NCBI RefSeq assembly: GCF_004028235.1 | Contig: NZ_CP035037.1 | Coordinates: 2,976,001-3,040,000, forward strand | Direction: 5' to 3' | Source: Leucobacter muris | GTDB taxonomy: Bacteria > Actinomycetota > Actinomycetes > Actinomycetales > Microbacteriaceae | Length of the DNA stretch: 64,000 bases | Part shown: one piece after another, positions 23,832 to 32,864 of the stretch | How the letters are laid out: every line of letters begins with the position of its first letter | Position numbering within the stretch: the first letter of the stretch is position 1 | The notes under the pieces: generated by a model | Told to the model about the DNA's origin: nothing | The model's database searches: none | What the model saw: only the letters and a program-made list of their open reading frames with translations | Program-made: the position numbers and the translations under genes

Positions 23832-25091
23832 TCAGTCGGCGACGAGCGCTCCCCCGGCGAGCCGTCGCACCACGCCCGTGAGGTGATCGACGCCCGCGAG
23901 CAGGTCCTCCTCGCGGGTGAACTCCTTGAGGTTGTGCGAGATACCGTCGACGCTCGGCACGAAGAGCATCACCGTGGGCACCTCGTCCTTCATGTTGGTC
24001 GAGTCGTGGCCGGCGACGGTCATCACGCGATCGTGGGTGAGCCCGAGCTGCTGCGCGACCTCGCGGGCCAGCTCGAGGCCGGCCTCGGGGTAGGGGTTCT
24101 GATCCCAGCTGTGCTCGGCCACGACCTCGATCTGCACGCGGTCCTCGCGCTGCACCCGCTCGACGGTCTCCATGACCCGGGCGTAGGCGGCGGTCAGCAC
24201 GTCGCTGCTCGACGAGCGCAGGTCGAACAGCAGCTGCACCTCGCTCGCCACGACGACCGGCGAGTTCGGATAGACGTTGATCTCACCGCACGCCGTGTGC
24301 AGCGCGCCCGGCTCGAACTCGTCGACGAGCTCCCGGGCGGCCACGATGAGGCGGGCGGCGCCGAGCAACGCGTCGCGGCGGTCGGCCATGAGGGTCGAGC
24401 CGCTGTGCGCCTGCTCGCCGGTGATCCTGAACTCGAACTTGCGCGCCCCCCACGTGGCGTTCACGAGCCCGATGGTGATCCCGTCCTGCTCCATGCTGCG
24501 GCCCTGCTGCACGTGGATCTCGGCGTAGGAGGCGACGTCGAGCCCCTCGAAGCCGCCGCGCTCCCCGATCGCGTCGAGCGCGTCCTTCACGGTCACCCCG
24601 TGCGGGTCGGGCGTCGCGAGCGCGTCCATGAGCGGCAGCTTTCCGGTGAAGACCGAGCTGCCCATCATCGAGGGTTTGAAGCGGGATCCCTCCTCGTTGA
24701 ACCAGTTGACGACGGCGAGGTTGAACCGCGGCTGCTCGCCCGAGGCGCGCAGCTCGTCGGCGACGCGGAAGCAGGCGTGCGCCGAGGCCATCACGCCGTA
24801 GGCGCCGTCGAAGCGACCCGCGGTGGGCTGGGAGTCCATGTGGGAGCCGGTGAGCACGTAGGGGGCGCCGGGCACGAGCTCGAGCAGCCCGAACTGGTTG
24901 CCGACGGCGTCGCGCTGCACGGTGAAGCCGTGCGACTCGAGCAGGCGGGTGAACCACTTGCGCTGCTCGCCGTCGGCGGCGCTCGCGGCCTGGCGCTCGA
25001 CCCCGCCCGTCCCCTCGACGGCGCCGAAGCGGGAGTGCACGGCCCAGTCGGCGAGGAACGCTTCCGCCTTCGGGCTGTTCTGCTCGGTCAT
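23832..25091 (-). CDS. M20-family hydantoinase/carbamoylase-type amidohydrolase
   Basis: 419-residue binuclear-metal hydrolase. Seen: GSHMDSQPTAGRFDGAYGV (metal His and Asp), NEEGSRFKPSMMGSSVF (Glu pair), HVQQGRSMEQDGITIGLV (ligand-binding signature of the carbamoylase branch), a dimerisation domain with GEQAHSGSTLM, and the C-terminal GHDSTNM and HNLKEFT (last metal His). This branch contains N-carbamoyl-L-amino acid hydrolases, allantoate amidohydrolase and beta-ureidopropionase. ATG 25091 has AAAGGA upstream; the frame is open far upstream but that is antisense noise. It is last in the leftward operon behind MFS, ThDP enzyme and amidohydrolase. The exact substrate cannot be settled from sequence. 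Confidence 0.88.
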   Translation of the reverse strand: MTEQNSPKAEAFLADWAVHSRFGAVEGTGGVERQAASAADGEQRKWFTRLLESHGFTVQRDAVGNQFGLLELVPGAPYVLTGSHMDSQPTAGRFDGAYGVMASAHACFRVADELRASGEQPRFNLAVVNWFNEEGSRFKPSMMGSSVFTGKLPLMDALATPDPHGVTVKDALDAIGERGGFEGLDVASYAEIHVQQGRSMEQDGITIGLVNATWGARKFEFRITGEQAHSGSTLMADRRDALLGAARLIVAARELVDEFEPGALHTACGEINVYPNSPVVVASEVQLLFDLRSSSSDVLTAAYARVMETVERVQREDRVQIEVVAEHSWDQNPYPEAGLELAREVAQQLGLTHDRVMTVAGHDSTNMKDEVPTVMLFVPSVDGISHNLKEFTREEDLLAGVDHLTGVVRRLAGGALVAD

Positions 25092-25224
25092 GTTTCGTCC
25101 TTTCGAGGGAGGGTCTGTGAGCCGCCGGGTCCCCTGTCCCGGGGCGGGGCGTTCGAGGCGGTGCTCGTGGACCGCGGTCGGGCCGGGCCTCGGGGCATAC
25201 GGGATCGGGAAGGAGGGCGGCGGG

Positions 25225-26874
25225 TCAGGATCGCGCGTCGAAGCTGAGCTCGCCGCCGAGCACGGTCGCCACCACGTCGAGCTGCGCGATGCTCGGCGCG
25301 GTGAGTGGCGACGCCGAGAACACCGCGAAGTCGGCGAGCTTGCCCCGCTCGAGGGTGCCCTTGTCGGCGATCTGGCCGGTCGCCCGCGCGGCCCACTCGG
25401 TGTGGGTGCGCAGGGCCTCCTCGGGAGTGAGCGCTTCACCGGCGCCGAGCACGGCCCCGCTGTCGGTGAGCCGGTCGACGGCCGACTGCATGCCGCGCCG
25501 CAGGTTGTTGTCGGCGACGGGCAGGTCCGAGGATCCGGCGAGCAGGATGCCCGCGTCGACCACGCTGCGGCCCCGGTAGAGCCAGCCGGCGCGGTCGGGG
25601 CCGACGCGATCCGCCATCTGGTCGCCGATGGGGCCGATGAAACCGGCCTGCGGCGTGACCGCGACGGCGAGGCCGCCCGCGCGCTCGAGCTGGTCGGGGC
25701 GGGCGATGCCGAAGTGCTCGATGCGGCAGGGGGCGGCGAGGCGGCCGTAGCGCTCCTGCGCCTCCTCGATGAGGTCGAGCGCGAGGTCGATCGCGGCGTC
25801 GCCGATGGCGTGCAGGGCGAGCGGCCAGCCGGCGCGGTAGGCGCCCAGGGCCCGCTCGCGGTAGGTCTCGGGGTCGTCGAGCAGGTAGCCGCGGTTGTGA
25901 TCGTGCCCGCAGAAGTCCTCGGTGACGGCGGCGGTCGCGCCGAGCAGCGAGCCGTCGAGGAACACCTTGACGTGTCCGAAGCGCACGGCGTCGTCGCCGA
26001 AGCCGTAGCGGATGCCGAGGTCGAGCCCCCGCCCGCGGCCCTCGCGGTGGAAGTCGGCGGCGTGCCCCTCGAGGGGGCGCAGGGCGTCGATCGCGGGCAT
26101 GAGCTGTGCGCGGGCGTGCAAGCGGCCCCGTTCCGCGGCGGCCTGGTAGGCGGCGACCTCGACCGGGCTGTGGCCGATCCAGCCGCCGCCCACGCCGGCC
26201 TCGGTGAAGCTCGTGATGCCCTCGGCGGCGTAGCGCGACGTGGCCGCCTCGAGCGCCTCGACGAGCCGCTCGGTCGAGTAGGGCAGCAGCAGCGCCTGCA
26301 CGAGGCCCTGGGCCGCCTCCTCGACGAGTCCCGTGGGGGCGCCGTCGGCATCGCGCACGACCACGCCGCCCACGGGGTTCTCGAAGCCGGGGTCGAGTGC
26401 GCCCACGAGGCGCAGCGTGGCCGAGTTGGTGATCGACGCGTGGCCCGAGGTGTGGCGCAGGTAGAGGGGGCGGTCGCCCGTGATCTCGTCGAGGCGGGCG
26501 ATGTCGGGGAAGGCGTCGCCGTGGTGACCCTGGTTGAAGCCGGTGCCGTGCACCCAGGCGTCGGCGTCGCCGAGCTCGTCGAGGCGCGCGACCTCGGCCT
26601 CGATCAGGGCGTAGAGCTCGTCGAGGCCGCGGGCGCGGCTGAGGTCGACCGACGCGAGGCCGAGGCCCCACCAGGCGGTGTGGCAGTGGGCGTCGATGAG
26701 CCCGGGCGTGACGACGGCGTCGCCGAAGTCGAGCGCGCGCTCCGCCTCGAGCCCGGCGATCTGCTCGTCGAAGCCGGCGATGCGGCCGCCGAGCACGCCC
26801 ACGGCGCGGGCGGTGGGGCGTGCGGGATCCATGGTGAGGATCTCGCCGGCGGTGAGGATCAGGTCGAGCTTCAT
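25225..26874 (-). CDS. YtcJ-like metal-dependent amidohydrolase
   Basis: 549-residue member of the amidohydrolase superfamily (Amidohydro_3, YtcJ type). Seen: TPGLIDAHCHTAWWG (metal motif), FGHVKVFLDGSLLGATAAV with the bridging Lys, LALHAIGDAAIDLAL, and AGSSDLPVADNN with the catalytic Asp. The N-terminal beta-sandwich segment (MKLDLILTAGEILTMD) and matching C-terminal one are present. A related amidohydrolase lies at 33719-35446. It sits between the ThDP enzyme (55 bp upstream) and the M20 hydrolase (133 bp downstream). Substrate unknown; probably opens or trims an amide of the island's substrate. Confidence 0.88.
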   Translation of the reverse strand: MKLDLILTAGEILTMDPARPTARAVGVLGGRIAGFDEQIAGLEAERALDFGDAVVTPGLIDAHCHTAWWGLGLASVDLSRARGLDELYALIEAEVARLDELGDADAWVHGTGFNQGHHGDAFPDIARLDEITGDRPLYLRHTSGHASITNSATLRLVGALDPGFENPVGGVVVRDADGAPTGLVEEAAQGLVQALLLPYSTERLVEALEAATSRYAAEGITSFTEAGVGGGWIGHSPVEVAAYQAAAERGRLHARAQLMPAIDALRPLEGHAADFHREGRGRGLDLGIRYGFGDDAVRFGHVKVFLDGSLLGATAAVTEDFCGHDHNRGYLLDDPETYRERALGAYRAGWPLALHAIGDAAIDLALDLIEEAQERYGRLAAPCRIEHFGIARPDQLERAGGLAVAVTPQAGFIGPIGDQMADRVGPDRAGWLYRGRSVVDAGILLAGSSDLPVADNNLRRGMQSAVDRLTDSGAVLGAGEALTPEEALRTHTEWAARATGQIADKGTLERGKLADFAVFSASPLTAPSIAQLDVVATVLGGELSFDARS

Positions 26875-26929
26875 GGGGCTGCTCCTTGGGGCTTGCGGGC
26901 GGTCGGCGCGGCGGTGCGGGGCTGGGCCC

Positions 26930-28585
26930 TCAGCCCGCGATCTCGTCGGGGGCGGGCGGCATGACCTCGCTGCTGATGAGCACGTGGATCAGGGCCGGCG
27001 CGTCCGCCGCGAGGGCGCGGTCGAGGGCGGGCGCGAACGCCTCGGTGGTCTCGACGCGTTCGCCGTGGCCGCCGAAGGACTCCATCCAGGCCTTGAAGTC
27101 GGGGTTCGCCATGCGGGTGCCGGAGGGGCGGCCCGGGTAGTGCTTCTCCTGGTGCTGCACGATCGTGCCGTAGATGCCGTTGTCGACCACGATCACGAGC
27201 GGCTTGCCGCCGTGGGCGACCGCCGTGGCGATCTCCTGCCCGTTCATGAGGAAGTCGCCGTCGCCGCACACGGCGACCGCGCGACGGTCGGGGAACGCCA
27301 GCGACGCGGCGACCGCGCCCGGCACCGCGAGCCCCATCGCGCCGTTGCGGGCGCCCACGAGGCTGGCGGGCGAGAGGTGCCGCACGAAGCGGTGGGCCCA
27401 GATCGTCGCGTTGCCGGCGCCGAAGGTGAGGATCGCCTCGCCGTTCAGCCGATCGTCGAGCTCTCCGAAGGCGATGCCGAGGTCGACCCCCGCATCGGCG
27501 AGCGCGCCGGGCACGGAGGCGTCGGCGCGGTGCTCGGCGAAGCGGGCCTGCGCGGCGACGCGGCCCTCGAGCCAGGCGCCGTCGCGCGCGCCGCGCGCCG
27601 TCGCCGCGTCGGTCGCCGCGAGCGCGCTCACGAAGGCGGCGGGGGTCGAGACGATCTGCTGGTCGATGCGGCCGGCGTGGGCCGTGCCCTCGGGGTCGGC
27701 CGTGATCAGCACGGTCTGCGCCTCGAAGCCGAGCGTGTAGCCGTCGCTGAGCACGTCGGTGCGGGCGCAGCCCACGAAGACGAGCAGGTCGGCCTGCGCA
27801 TAGCCCTGCGCGACGGCGTCGGCGCGACCGTACCCGAGCCACCCCGCCCAGGCGCCGCTGTCGTGCGGCACCGCGTCGTAGGCGCGCCAGTCGGCGAAGA
27901 CCGGCACGCCCGCCGCCTCGGCGAAGGCCGCGAGCTCGGCGCCGCAGCCGGACTGCCAGCCGTCGCCGCCGACCACGAACGCGGGGCGCTCGGCGCGGGC
28001 GAGGCGCTCGGCGAGCGCCCGCATCTCCGAGCCCGCCGGAGCGAGCTCGGGGGCCGCGGTCGGCCCCGTCACGGGGGCGTCGGTGAGCTCGACGAGCAGA
28101 TCCTCGGGCAGCCCGACGACCACGGGTCCCGGGCGACCGGATGCGGCGATCCGCATCGCCTCGTCGACGAGCTCGCCCGCGCGCGCCGGATCGTCGATCG
28201 TCATCACCCGCTTGGCGGTCGATCCGAACCAGCCCGAGAGGCTGAACTCCTGGAACGACTCCCGCTCGCGGTCGGCCACCGGGATCAGGCCCACGAACAG
28301 CACGAGGGCCGTCGCATCCTGCCAGGCGGTGTGGACCGCGATCATCGCGTTCGCGGCGCCAGGGCCGCGGGTGACCATCGCGACGCCCGGCCGCCCCGTG
28401 AGCCGCCCCTCGGACAGCGCCATGAAGCCGGCGCCCCCCTCGTGGCGGCACACGACGGTCTCGATCGAGGAGTCGTGCAGGCCGTCGAGCACATCGAGGT
28501 AGCTCTCGCCCGGAACGGCGTAGACGCGCTCCACGCCGTGCAACTCGAGCGTGCGCACGATCAGGTGTCCGGCTGACTGCGACAT
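26930..28585 (-). CDS. Thiamine pyrophosphate-dependent enzyme (acetolactate synthase-like)
   Basis: 551-residue three-domain ThDP enzyme. Seen: N-terminal Pyr domain with GVERVYAVPGESYLDVLDGL and the catalytic Glu49 in CRHEGGAGFMALSEGRLTG; a central domain; and the C-terminal PP domain with the ThDP motif CGDGDFLMNGQEIATAV followed by VVDNGIYG. The retained Glu argues against glyoxylate carboligase, in which that residue is Val. It could be a 2-ketoacid decarboxylase or a carboligase acting on the acid left after amide hydrolysis. Second gene of the operon after the MFS transporter. Confidence 0.85.
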   Translation of the reverse strand: MSQSAGHLIVRTLELHGVERVYAVPGESYLDVLDGLHDSSIETVVCRHEGGAGFMALSEGRLTGRPGVAMVTRGPGAANAMIAVHTAWQDATALVLFVGLIPVADRERESFQEFSLSGWFGSTAKRVMTIDDPARAGELVDEAMRIAASGRPGPVVVGLPEDLLVELTDAPVTGPTAAPELAPAGSEMRALAERLARAERPAFVVGGDGWQSGCGAELAAFAEAAGVPVFADWRAYDAVPHDSGAWAGWLGYGRADAVAQGYAQADLLVFVGCARTDVLSDGYTLGFEAQTVLITADPEGTAHAGRIDQQIVSTPAAFVSALAATDAATARGARDGAWLEGRVAAQARFAEHRADASVPGALADAGVDLGIAFGELDDRLNGEAILTFGAGNATIWAHRFVRHLSPASLVGARNGAMGLAVPGAVAASLAFPDRRAVAVCGDGDFLMNGQEIATAVAHGGKPLVIVVDNGIYGTIVQHQEKHYPGRPSGTRMANPDFKAWMESFGGHGERVETTEAFAPALDRALAADAPALIHVLISSEVMPPAPDEIAG

Positions 28586-28643
28586 GGGTTCGATCCTCTC
28601 GGGAGACTGCTGGGAGACGGGTGTCAGGGTTCGGAGCGCGGTG

Positions 28644-29975
28644 TCAGTGCTTGAAGCCGGGCAGCTTCACGCTGAGACCCGGCGCGATGGCGCCGGCGAC
28701 CGCGGTGAACAGCGACAGGAAGGCGAGCATCGCGGCGGCGGGCCACCAGTGGTCGCCCACGGCGGCCACGAAGCCGGTGGCGAGCAGCGGGATGAAGCCC
28801 GAGAGCATGCCCGCCGTGTTCTGGGCGAGGCCGACGCCGGTGTAGCGGGTCTTCGCGGGGAAGAGGCCGGTGAGCACGGTGCCCGAGGCGGCGTAGGGCA
28901 GCGAGAGCGCAGACACCGCGAGGGTCATCGCGATCACCACGAGCACGGGGTTGCCCGACGAAAGCAGCAGGAAGGCGGGCACCGCGACGACGGCCGACAG
29001 CACGCCGCCCCACAGGATCACGCGGCTCGCGCCGTACTTGGCGCCCAGGTTGCCGCCCCAGATCAGCACGAAGATCTCGACCGCGGCCGCGACCATCGAG
29101 CCGAGCAGCATCAGCGACGAGTCGTAGCCGAGCACGTTCACGCCGTACCAGACGCAGAACGCGGTCACGAGGTAGAAGCCGCCGACGCCGAGCAGGGCCG
29201 CGGCCATGCCGACGATGATCTGCTTCCAGCTGTCTCGGAAGGTGGTGAGCACGGGGCTCTTGACGACCTCGCCCGACTCCTCGAGCTGGCGGAAGACCGG
29301 CGACTCCTCGAGCTTCGAGCGGATGTAGACGGCGACGAGCAGCAGGGGGAGCGCGATGAGGAACGGGATGCGCCAGCCCCACGCGTCGAAGTTCTGCTGC
29401 GAGAACACCAGCGTCATGATGAAGAAGCCGCCGGACGAGAGGATGGTGCCGATCGGCGAGCCGATCTGGGGGATCGCAGCGTAGCGGGCGCGCAGGTGCA
29501 GCGGCGCGTTCTCGACCACGATGGTCATGGCGCCCGACCACTCGCCGCCCACGAAGAGGCCCTGCAGCACGCGCAGCAGCACGAGCAGGATCGGGGCGGC
29601 GATGCCGATGGCCGCGTAGGTCGGCAGCATGCCGATGAGGCCGGTCACGAGGCCGATGCCCACGATCGTGATCATCAGCACCTTGCGGCGGCCGATGCGG
29701 TCGCCCATGCGTCCGAAGATGATGCCGCCGATCGGGCGGGCGGCGAGGCCGACGCCGAAGGTGGCGAACGAGGCGAGGGCCGCGGCCGTCGCGTTCTCGC
29801 TCGTGAAGTACTGGACGTTGAAGACCAGCGCGGCTGCGGCGCTGAACAGGAAGAAGTCGTACCACTCGAGCGCGGTGCCGATCAGGGCACCGAGGGCGAC
29901 CTTGTTGGCGTCCTTGATGCTCAGTTCCTGCGTGGCGTCGTACTCGATCGCCGACGTGTTGGTTGTCTCGCTCAT
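28644..29975 (-). CDS. MFS metabolite:H+ symporter (MHS family)
   Basis: 443-residue twelve-helix importer. Seen: TALEWYDFFLFSAAAAL (helix 1 signature), GRMGDRIGRRKVLMI loop motif, GLFVGGEWSGAMTIVVENAP, PQIGSPIGTILSSGGFF, and FRQLEESGEVVKSPV in the central loop. ATG 29975 has a GGAGAGA site; more upstream starts run into the regulatory gap. First gene of the leftward operon (MFS, ThDP enzyme, amidohydrolase, M20 hydrolase) and probably imports its substrate. Paralogous to the transporter at the left edge. Confidence 0.9.
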   Translation of the reverse strand: MSETTNTSAIEYDATQELSIKDANKVALGALIGTALEWYDFFLFSAAAALVFNVQYFTSENATAAALASFATFGVGLAARPIGGIIFGRMGDRIGRRKVLMITIVGIGLVTGLIGMLPTYAAIGIAAPILLVLLRVLQGLFVGGEWSGAMTIVVENAPLHLRARYAAIPQIGSPIGTILSSGGFFIMTLVFSQQNFDAWGWRIPFLIALPLLLVAVYIRSKLEESPVFRQLEESGEVVKSPVLTTFRDSWKQIIVGMAAALLGVGGFYLVTAFCVWYGVNVLGYDSSLMLLGSMVAAAVEIFVLIWGGNLGAKYGASRVILWGGVLSAVVAVPAFLLLSSGNPVLVVIAMTLAVSALSLPYAASGTVLTGLFPAKTRYTGVGLAQNTAGMLSGFIPLLATGFVAAVGDHWWPAAAMLAFLSLFTAVAGAIAPGLSVKLPGFKH

Positions 29976-30106
29976 GCTCTCTCTCCGTCGAGGATGCGGG
30001 ATCCGGTGCGGGCGTGCCGTCGCGGTCGCGGCGGCCACGCCCTCTAGAATCTCAGGCGTTTCGCACTGTTGCGGGCACGTATCGCCCCCGGATCGCGGCC
30101 GCAGAT

Positions 30107-30132
30107 TGTGCATGTGCACATACACTGGGGCT
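30107..30132 (+). promoter_or_regulatory. Operator-like palindrome and leaderless -10 of the PucR-type gene
   Basis: TGTGCA-TG-TGCACA (30107-30120) is a perfect inverted repeat. It abuts TACACT (30121-30126), which is 6 nt before the ATG, so the transcript is probably leaderless. A protein bound here would cover the promoter, suggesting autoregulation and possibly control of the divergent MFS operon 130 bp away. Confidence 0.55.
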
Positions 30133-31305
30133 ATGGTTCCGAATCCCGCCCACCCGCTGAGCGACACGCCCGCGCCCGGCGACGCCGAGCGCTGGTTCGA
30201 GCTGCTCGACCGGCTCGACGCCGACGAGCTCACCGAGACGTTCCTCGCGCTCGTCGTCGCGGTGCCGGCCTACGACCCGGCACCCATCCCCGCCTCCGAG
30301 GTGCGCCGCACGGCCCGCCTCTCGTTCCTCACGCTCATCGACGGCCTGCGCTCCGGAGGGTTCGACCACGCCATCACGATCGCCACCGACGTGGGCGTCT
30401 CGCGCGCCCGCGCCGGCATCCCCCTCCCCTCGCTCATGACCGCCATCCGGCACGACTTCACCGTGCTCTGGGAGGCGCTCACGCGCGTCGCGGAGGCCGA
30501 CGACGCCGAGCTCATCGTGCGCCACACCGGCATCGTGCTGCGCACCGTCGACGAGTACGTCGGGCAGACGCAGCGGGCGTACGTCGCCGAGCGCGAGCGC
30601 ATGCGCGAGGAGCAGGCCTCCGTGCGGCAGGGCCTCATCGCGTCGCTCTTCCAGGAACCGATCCCCTCCGGCACCCAGTTGCAGCGCGTCGCCGACGAGC
30701 TCGGCCTTCCCGCCGACGCACCGCTCGTCGTGCTCGCCGCGGTCGAGGACGACATCGCCCCGCTGCGCGTCGCGGTCTCAGAACTCGAGCGGGCCGGGGC
30801 GCGCGTGTTCACCCACCACCTCGGCGACACGCTCGTGGCGTTCACCCGGCAGCTCGAACTGCCCGGATCGCGCATCGAGGAGCTCGGACGCCGGCTGCTC
30901 GACCTGCGCATCGGCGCGACGGTCTCGAACTCGGGGCTCCCGGCGCTCAGCGGCGCCGCGAGCACGGCCCGCGAGCTGGCGCGGGTGTTCGCCCCGGGCG
31001 AGGACGGGGCGATGACCTGGAGCCGCGGCTGGGCTCGGCTCGCCGCGCGCAGCCTGCTCGCCGCCGGGCGCCCCGTGCTCTCGGACGTGCAGGCCGCGCT
31101 CGCGGGCTGCGGCGAGACCGAGCGCGCCCGCCTCGAGGAGGCCGCCCGCAGCTACCTGCGCACCGGCAGCATCGGCGACTCGGCGGCCGAACTGTTCTGC
31201 CACCGCAACACCCTCGCGAACCGGTTGCGGCGCTTCGCCGAGCTCACGGGCGTCGATCCGACGGTGCCCGAGCAGGCCGCGCGCCTCGTCGTCGGCTGGG
31301 CGTGA
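30133..31305 (+). CDS. PucR/CdaR-type transcriptional regulator
   Basis: 390-residue regulator whose C-terminus carries the PucR helix-turn-helix (HTH_30): LRTGSIGDSAAELFCHRNTL then ANRLRRFAELTGVD at about residues 340-375. The middle region resembles a GGDEF-like/CdaR linker (about 190-290), and the N-terminal 170 residues are helical with unknown ligand. ATG 30133 is supported by a TACACT -10 at leaderless spacing. Family members sense purine-catabolism intermediates or small acids. It diverges from the MFS-ThDP-amidohydrolase-M20 operon and is its likely regulator. Confidence 0.85.
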   Translation: MVPNPAHPLSDTPAPGDAERWFELLDRLDADELTETFLALVVAVPAYDPAPIPASEVRRTARLSFLTLIDGLRSGGFDHAITIATDVGVSRARAGIPLPSLMTAIRHDFTVLWEALTRVAEADDAELIVRHTGIVLRTVDEYVGQTQRAYVAERERMREEQASVRQGLIASLFQEPIPSGTQLQRVADELGLPADAPLVVLAAVEDDIAPLRVAVSELERAGARVFTHHLGDTLVAFTRQLELPGSRIEELGRRLLDLRIGATVSNSGLPALSGAASTARELARVFAPGEDGAMTWSRGWARLAARSLLAAGRPVLSDVQAALAGCGETERARLEEAARSYLRTGSIGDSAAELFCHRNTLANRLRRFAELTGVDPTVPEQAARLVVGWA

Positions 31306-31326
31306 GAGCGAGGGGCATGTGCCCTC

Positions 31327-31388
31327 CGCCGAGGGGCGGGTTCCGCAGGCCTCCCTGCGGCAGAACCAGCGAGATCCGCCCCTCGGCG
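31327..31388. terminator. Bidirectional terminator between the PucR-type and M20 genes
   Basis: Perfect 13-bp inverted repeat CGCCGAGGGGCGG / CCGCCCCTCGGCG (31327-31339, 31376-31388). Its loop can form a second hairpin around GCAGG / CCTGC. Located between two converging genes. Confidence 0.7.
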
Positions 31389-31411
31389 CCTAGGCGACCC
31401 CGAGACGCGCC

Positions 31412-32758
31412 CTAGCCGATCCTCTCGCTCACGATGCTGCGCAGCGCCGCCATCGACAGCTCGATCGAGGTGAGATCGATGCGCTCGTCGTTGCCGTGCA
31501 CGCCCTCGCGGTAGCGCTCGTAACTCCAGCCAGGTGCGAGCAGGCCGAAGCCGTAGGCGGGGATCCCGAGCTCGCGCAGCACGCGCGCGTCCGAACCGCC
31601 CGCCGCCATGATCGGCACCGTCGGCGCGTCGGCGACCTCCGCGATCGCACGCTTGATGGCCGCGAACAGCGGCGTGTCGGAGCGGGATCCCGTGGCGGCC
31701 CAGCCGCGCAGGCGGCGGATCTCCACCTCGTCGGCGAGCGGGCCGAGCACGGCGGCGATCAGCTCGTCGACCTCCTCGTCGCTCGTGCCGGGCAGCGTGC
31801 GGATGTCGAGATCGATCGAGGCCGAACCGGGGATGACGTTGTGGGCGGCGCCGGCCCGCACCACGGTCGGCGAGATCGTGATCCGCGACACCGCGTGCGC
31901 GTATCCGGCGATGCCGCCGAGCTGCGGCAGCGCCGCGTCGAGGCGCACCGGATCGCGCAGCCGCTCGGCGAGCTCGGAGTCGTCGATGCGGGCGTCGACG
32001 AAGGCGTTCCACAGCTCGCCGAGCTGCGCCGCGGGCATCACCGCCTCGAGTCGCTGCAGCACCTCGCCCATGCGGTAGGCGGCGCTCGTCGCGCCGAACG
32101 GGATCGACGCGTGGCCGGGCTTGCCGCGCACCACGAGGCGGCGGCCGGCGGAGCCCTTCTCGGCGACCTCGATCGCGACGTGGCGCCCCATGCGCATGCC
32201 GCCGGACTCCGAGAGCGCCTCGGTGACGCGCACCGCCTCCGGGTGCTCGCGCACGAGCCAGTGCATGCCGAGGTCGCTGCCCGCCTCCTCGTCGGCGACG
32301 GCGAGCAGCACCAGGTCGCCGCGCGGCGGCCGCGGCGCGAGCGCGACCTCGCGCAGCACGCAGGCGAACGCGGCGGTCAGGTAGAGCATGTCGACGGCGC
32401 CGCGCCCCCACACCTCGCCGTCGATGAGCTCACCACCGAACGGGTTGCGGGTCCAGCCGTCGGGGTCGACGGGCACCACGTCGAGGTGGCCGAGCAGGCC
32501 GAGGGCGGGGGCGTCGGGATCGGTGCCCCGCACGCGTGCGACGAGGGAGGCCCGGCCCGGCGCCGACTCGAGCACCTGGGTCTCGATGCGGCCCAGGGCG
32601 ATCGCGTCGGCGAGGAAGCGCTGCAGCACCCGCACGTTGCGGATCTCCTGCCCCGACGAGGGCGTGCCGTCGTTGACGCACCCCTCGCGGATGAGCTCGC
32701 GCAGCAGTTCGATCGCCTCGCCGGCTCCGCCGGATCCGTCGATCCGCTCCTCCGTCAC
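31412..32758 (-). CDS. M20 family metallopeptidase
   Basis: 448-residue zinc peptidase of the ArgE/DapE/CPG2-like group. Seen: LGLLGHLDVVPVDPDGW (first metal His and Asp), GRGAVDMLYL (bridging Asp), LVLLAVADEEAGSDLGMHWL (catalytic and metal Glu), a dimerisation domain with GKPGHASIPFGAT, and the last metal His near REGVHGNDERID. The GTG at 32758 is chosen because GGAGGT lies 7 nt upstream; a longer frame has no ribosome site. It is a different branch from the carbamoylase-type M20 at 23832. It lies downstream of, and on the same strand as, the TetR gene (106 bp). Likely a dipeptidase or N-acyl amino acid deacylase working with the neighbouring peptide transporter. Confidence 0.88.
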   Translation of the reverse strand: MTEERIDGSGGAGEAIELLRELIREGCVNDGTPSSGQEIRNVRVLQRFLADAIALGRIETQVLESAPGRASLVARVRGTDPDAPALGLLGHLDVVPVDPDGWTRNPFGGELIDGEVWGRGAVDMLYLTAAFACVLREVALAPRPPRGDLVLLAVADEEAGSDLGMHWLVREHPEAVRVTEALSESGGMRMGRHVAIEVAEKGSAGRRLVVRGKPGHASIPFGATSAAYRMGEVLQRLEAVMPAAQLGELWNAFVDARIDDSELAERLRDPVRLDAALPQLGGIAGYAHAVSRITISPTVVRAGAAHNVIPGSASIDLDIRTLPGTSDEEVDELIAAVLGPLADEVEIRRLRGWAATGSRSDTPLFAAIKRAIAEVADAPTVPIMAAGGSDARVLRELGIPAYGFGLLAPGWSYERYREGVHGNDERIDLTSIELSMAALRSIVSERIG

Positions 32759-32864
32759 CCTCGCACCTCCAGTCGCGCCGGGGTTCGGGCCCCGACCCCT
32801 CCAGCCTAGGGCGTGTCCCGCGCATCCTCGCCTCCTGCGCACGCCCGTTCGGGGCGCCTCGGGC

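Noticed and set aside
26930..28585. Glyoxylate carboligase as the identity of the ThDP enzyme, making an allantoin/glyoxylate pathway with the GarR-like dehydrogenase and glycerate kinase
   Set aside because: The catalytic Glu49 is present (CRHEGG), whereas glyoxylate carboligase has Val there, and the three genes lie in separate operons 20-35 kb apart.
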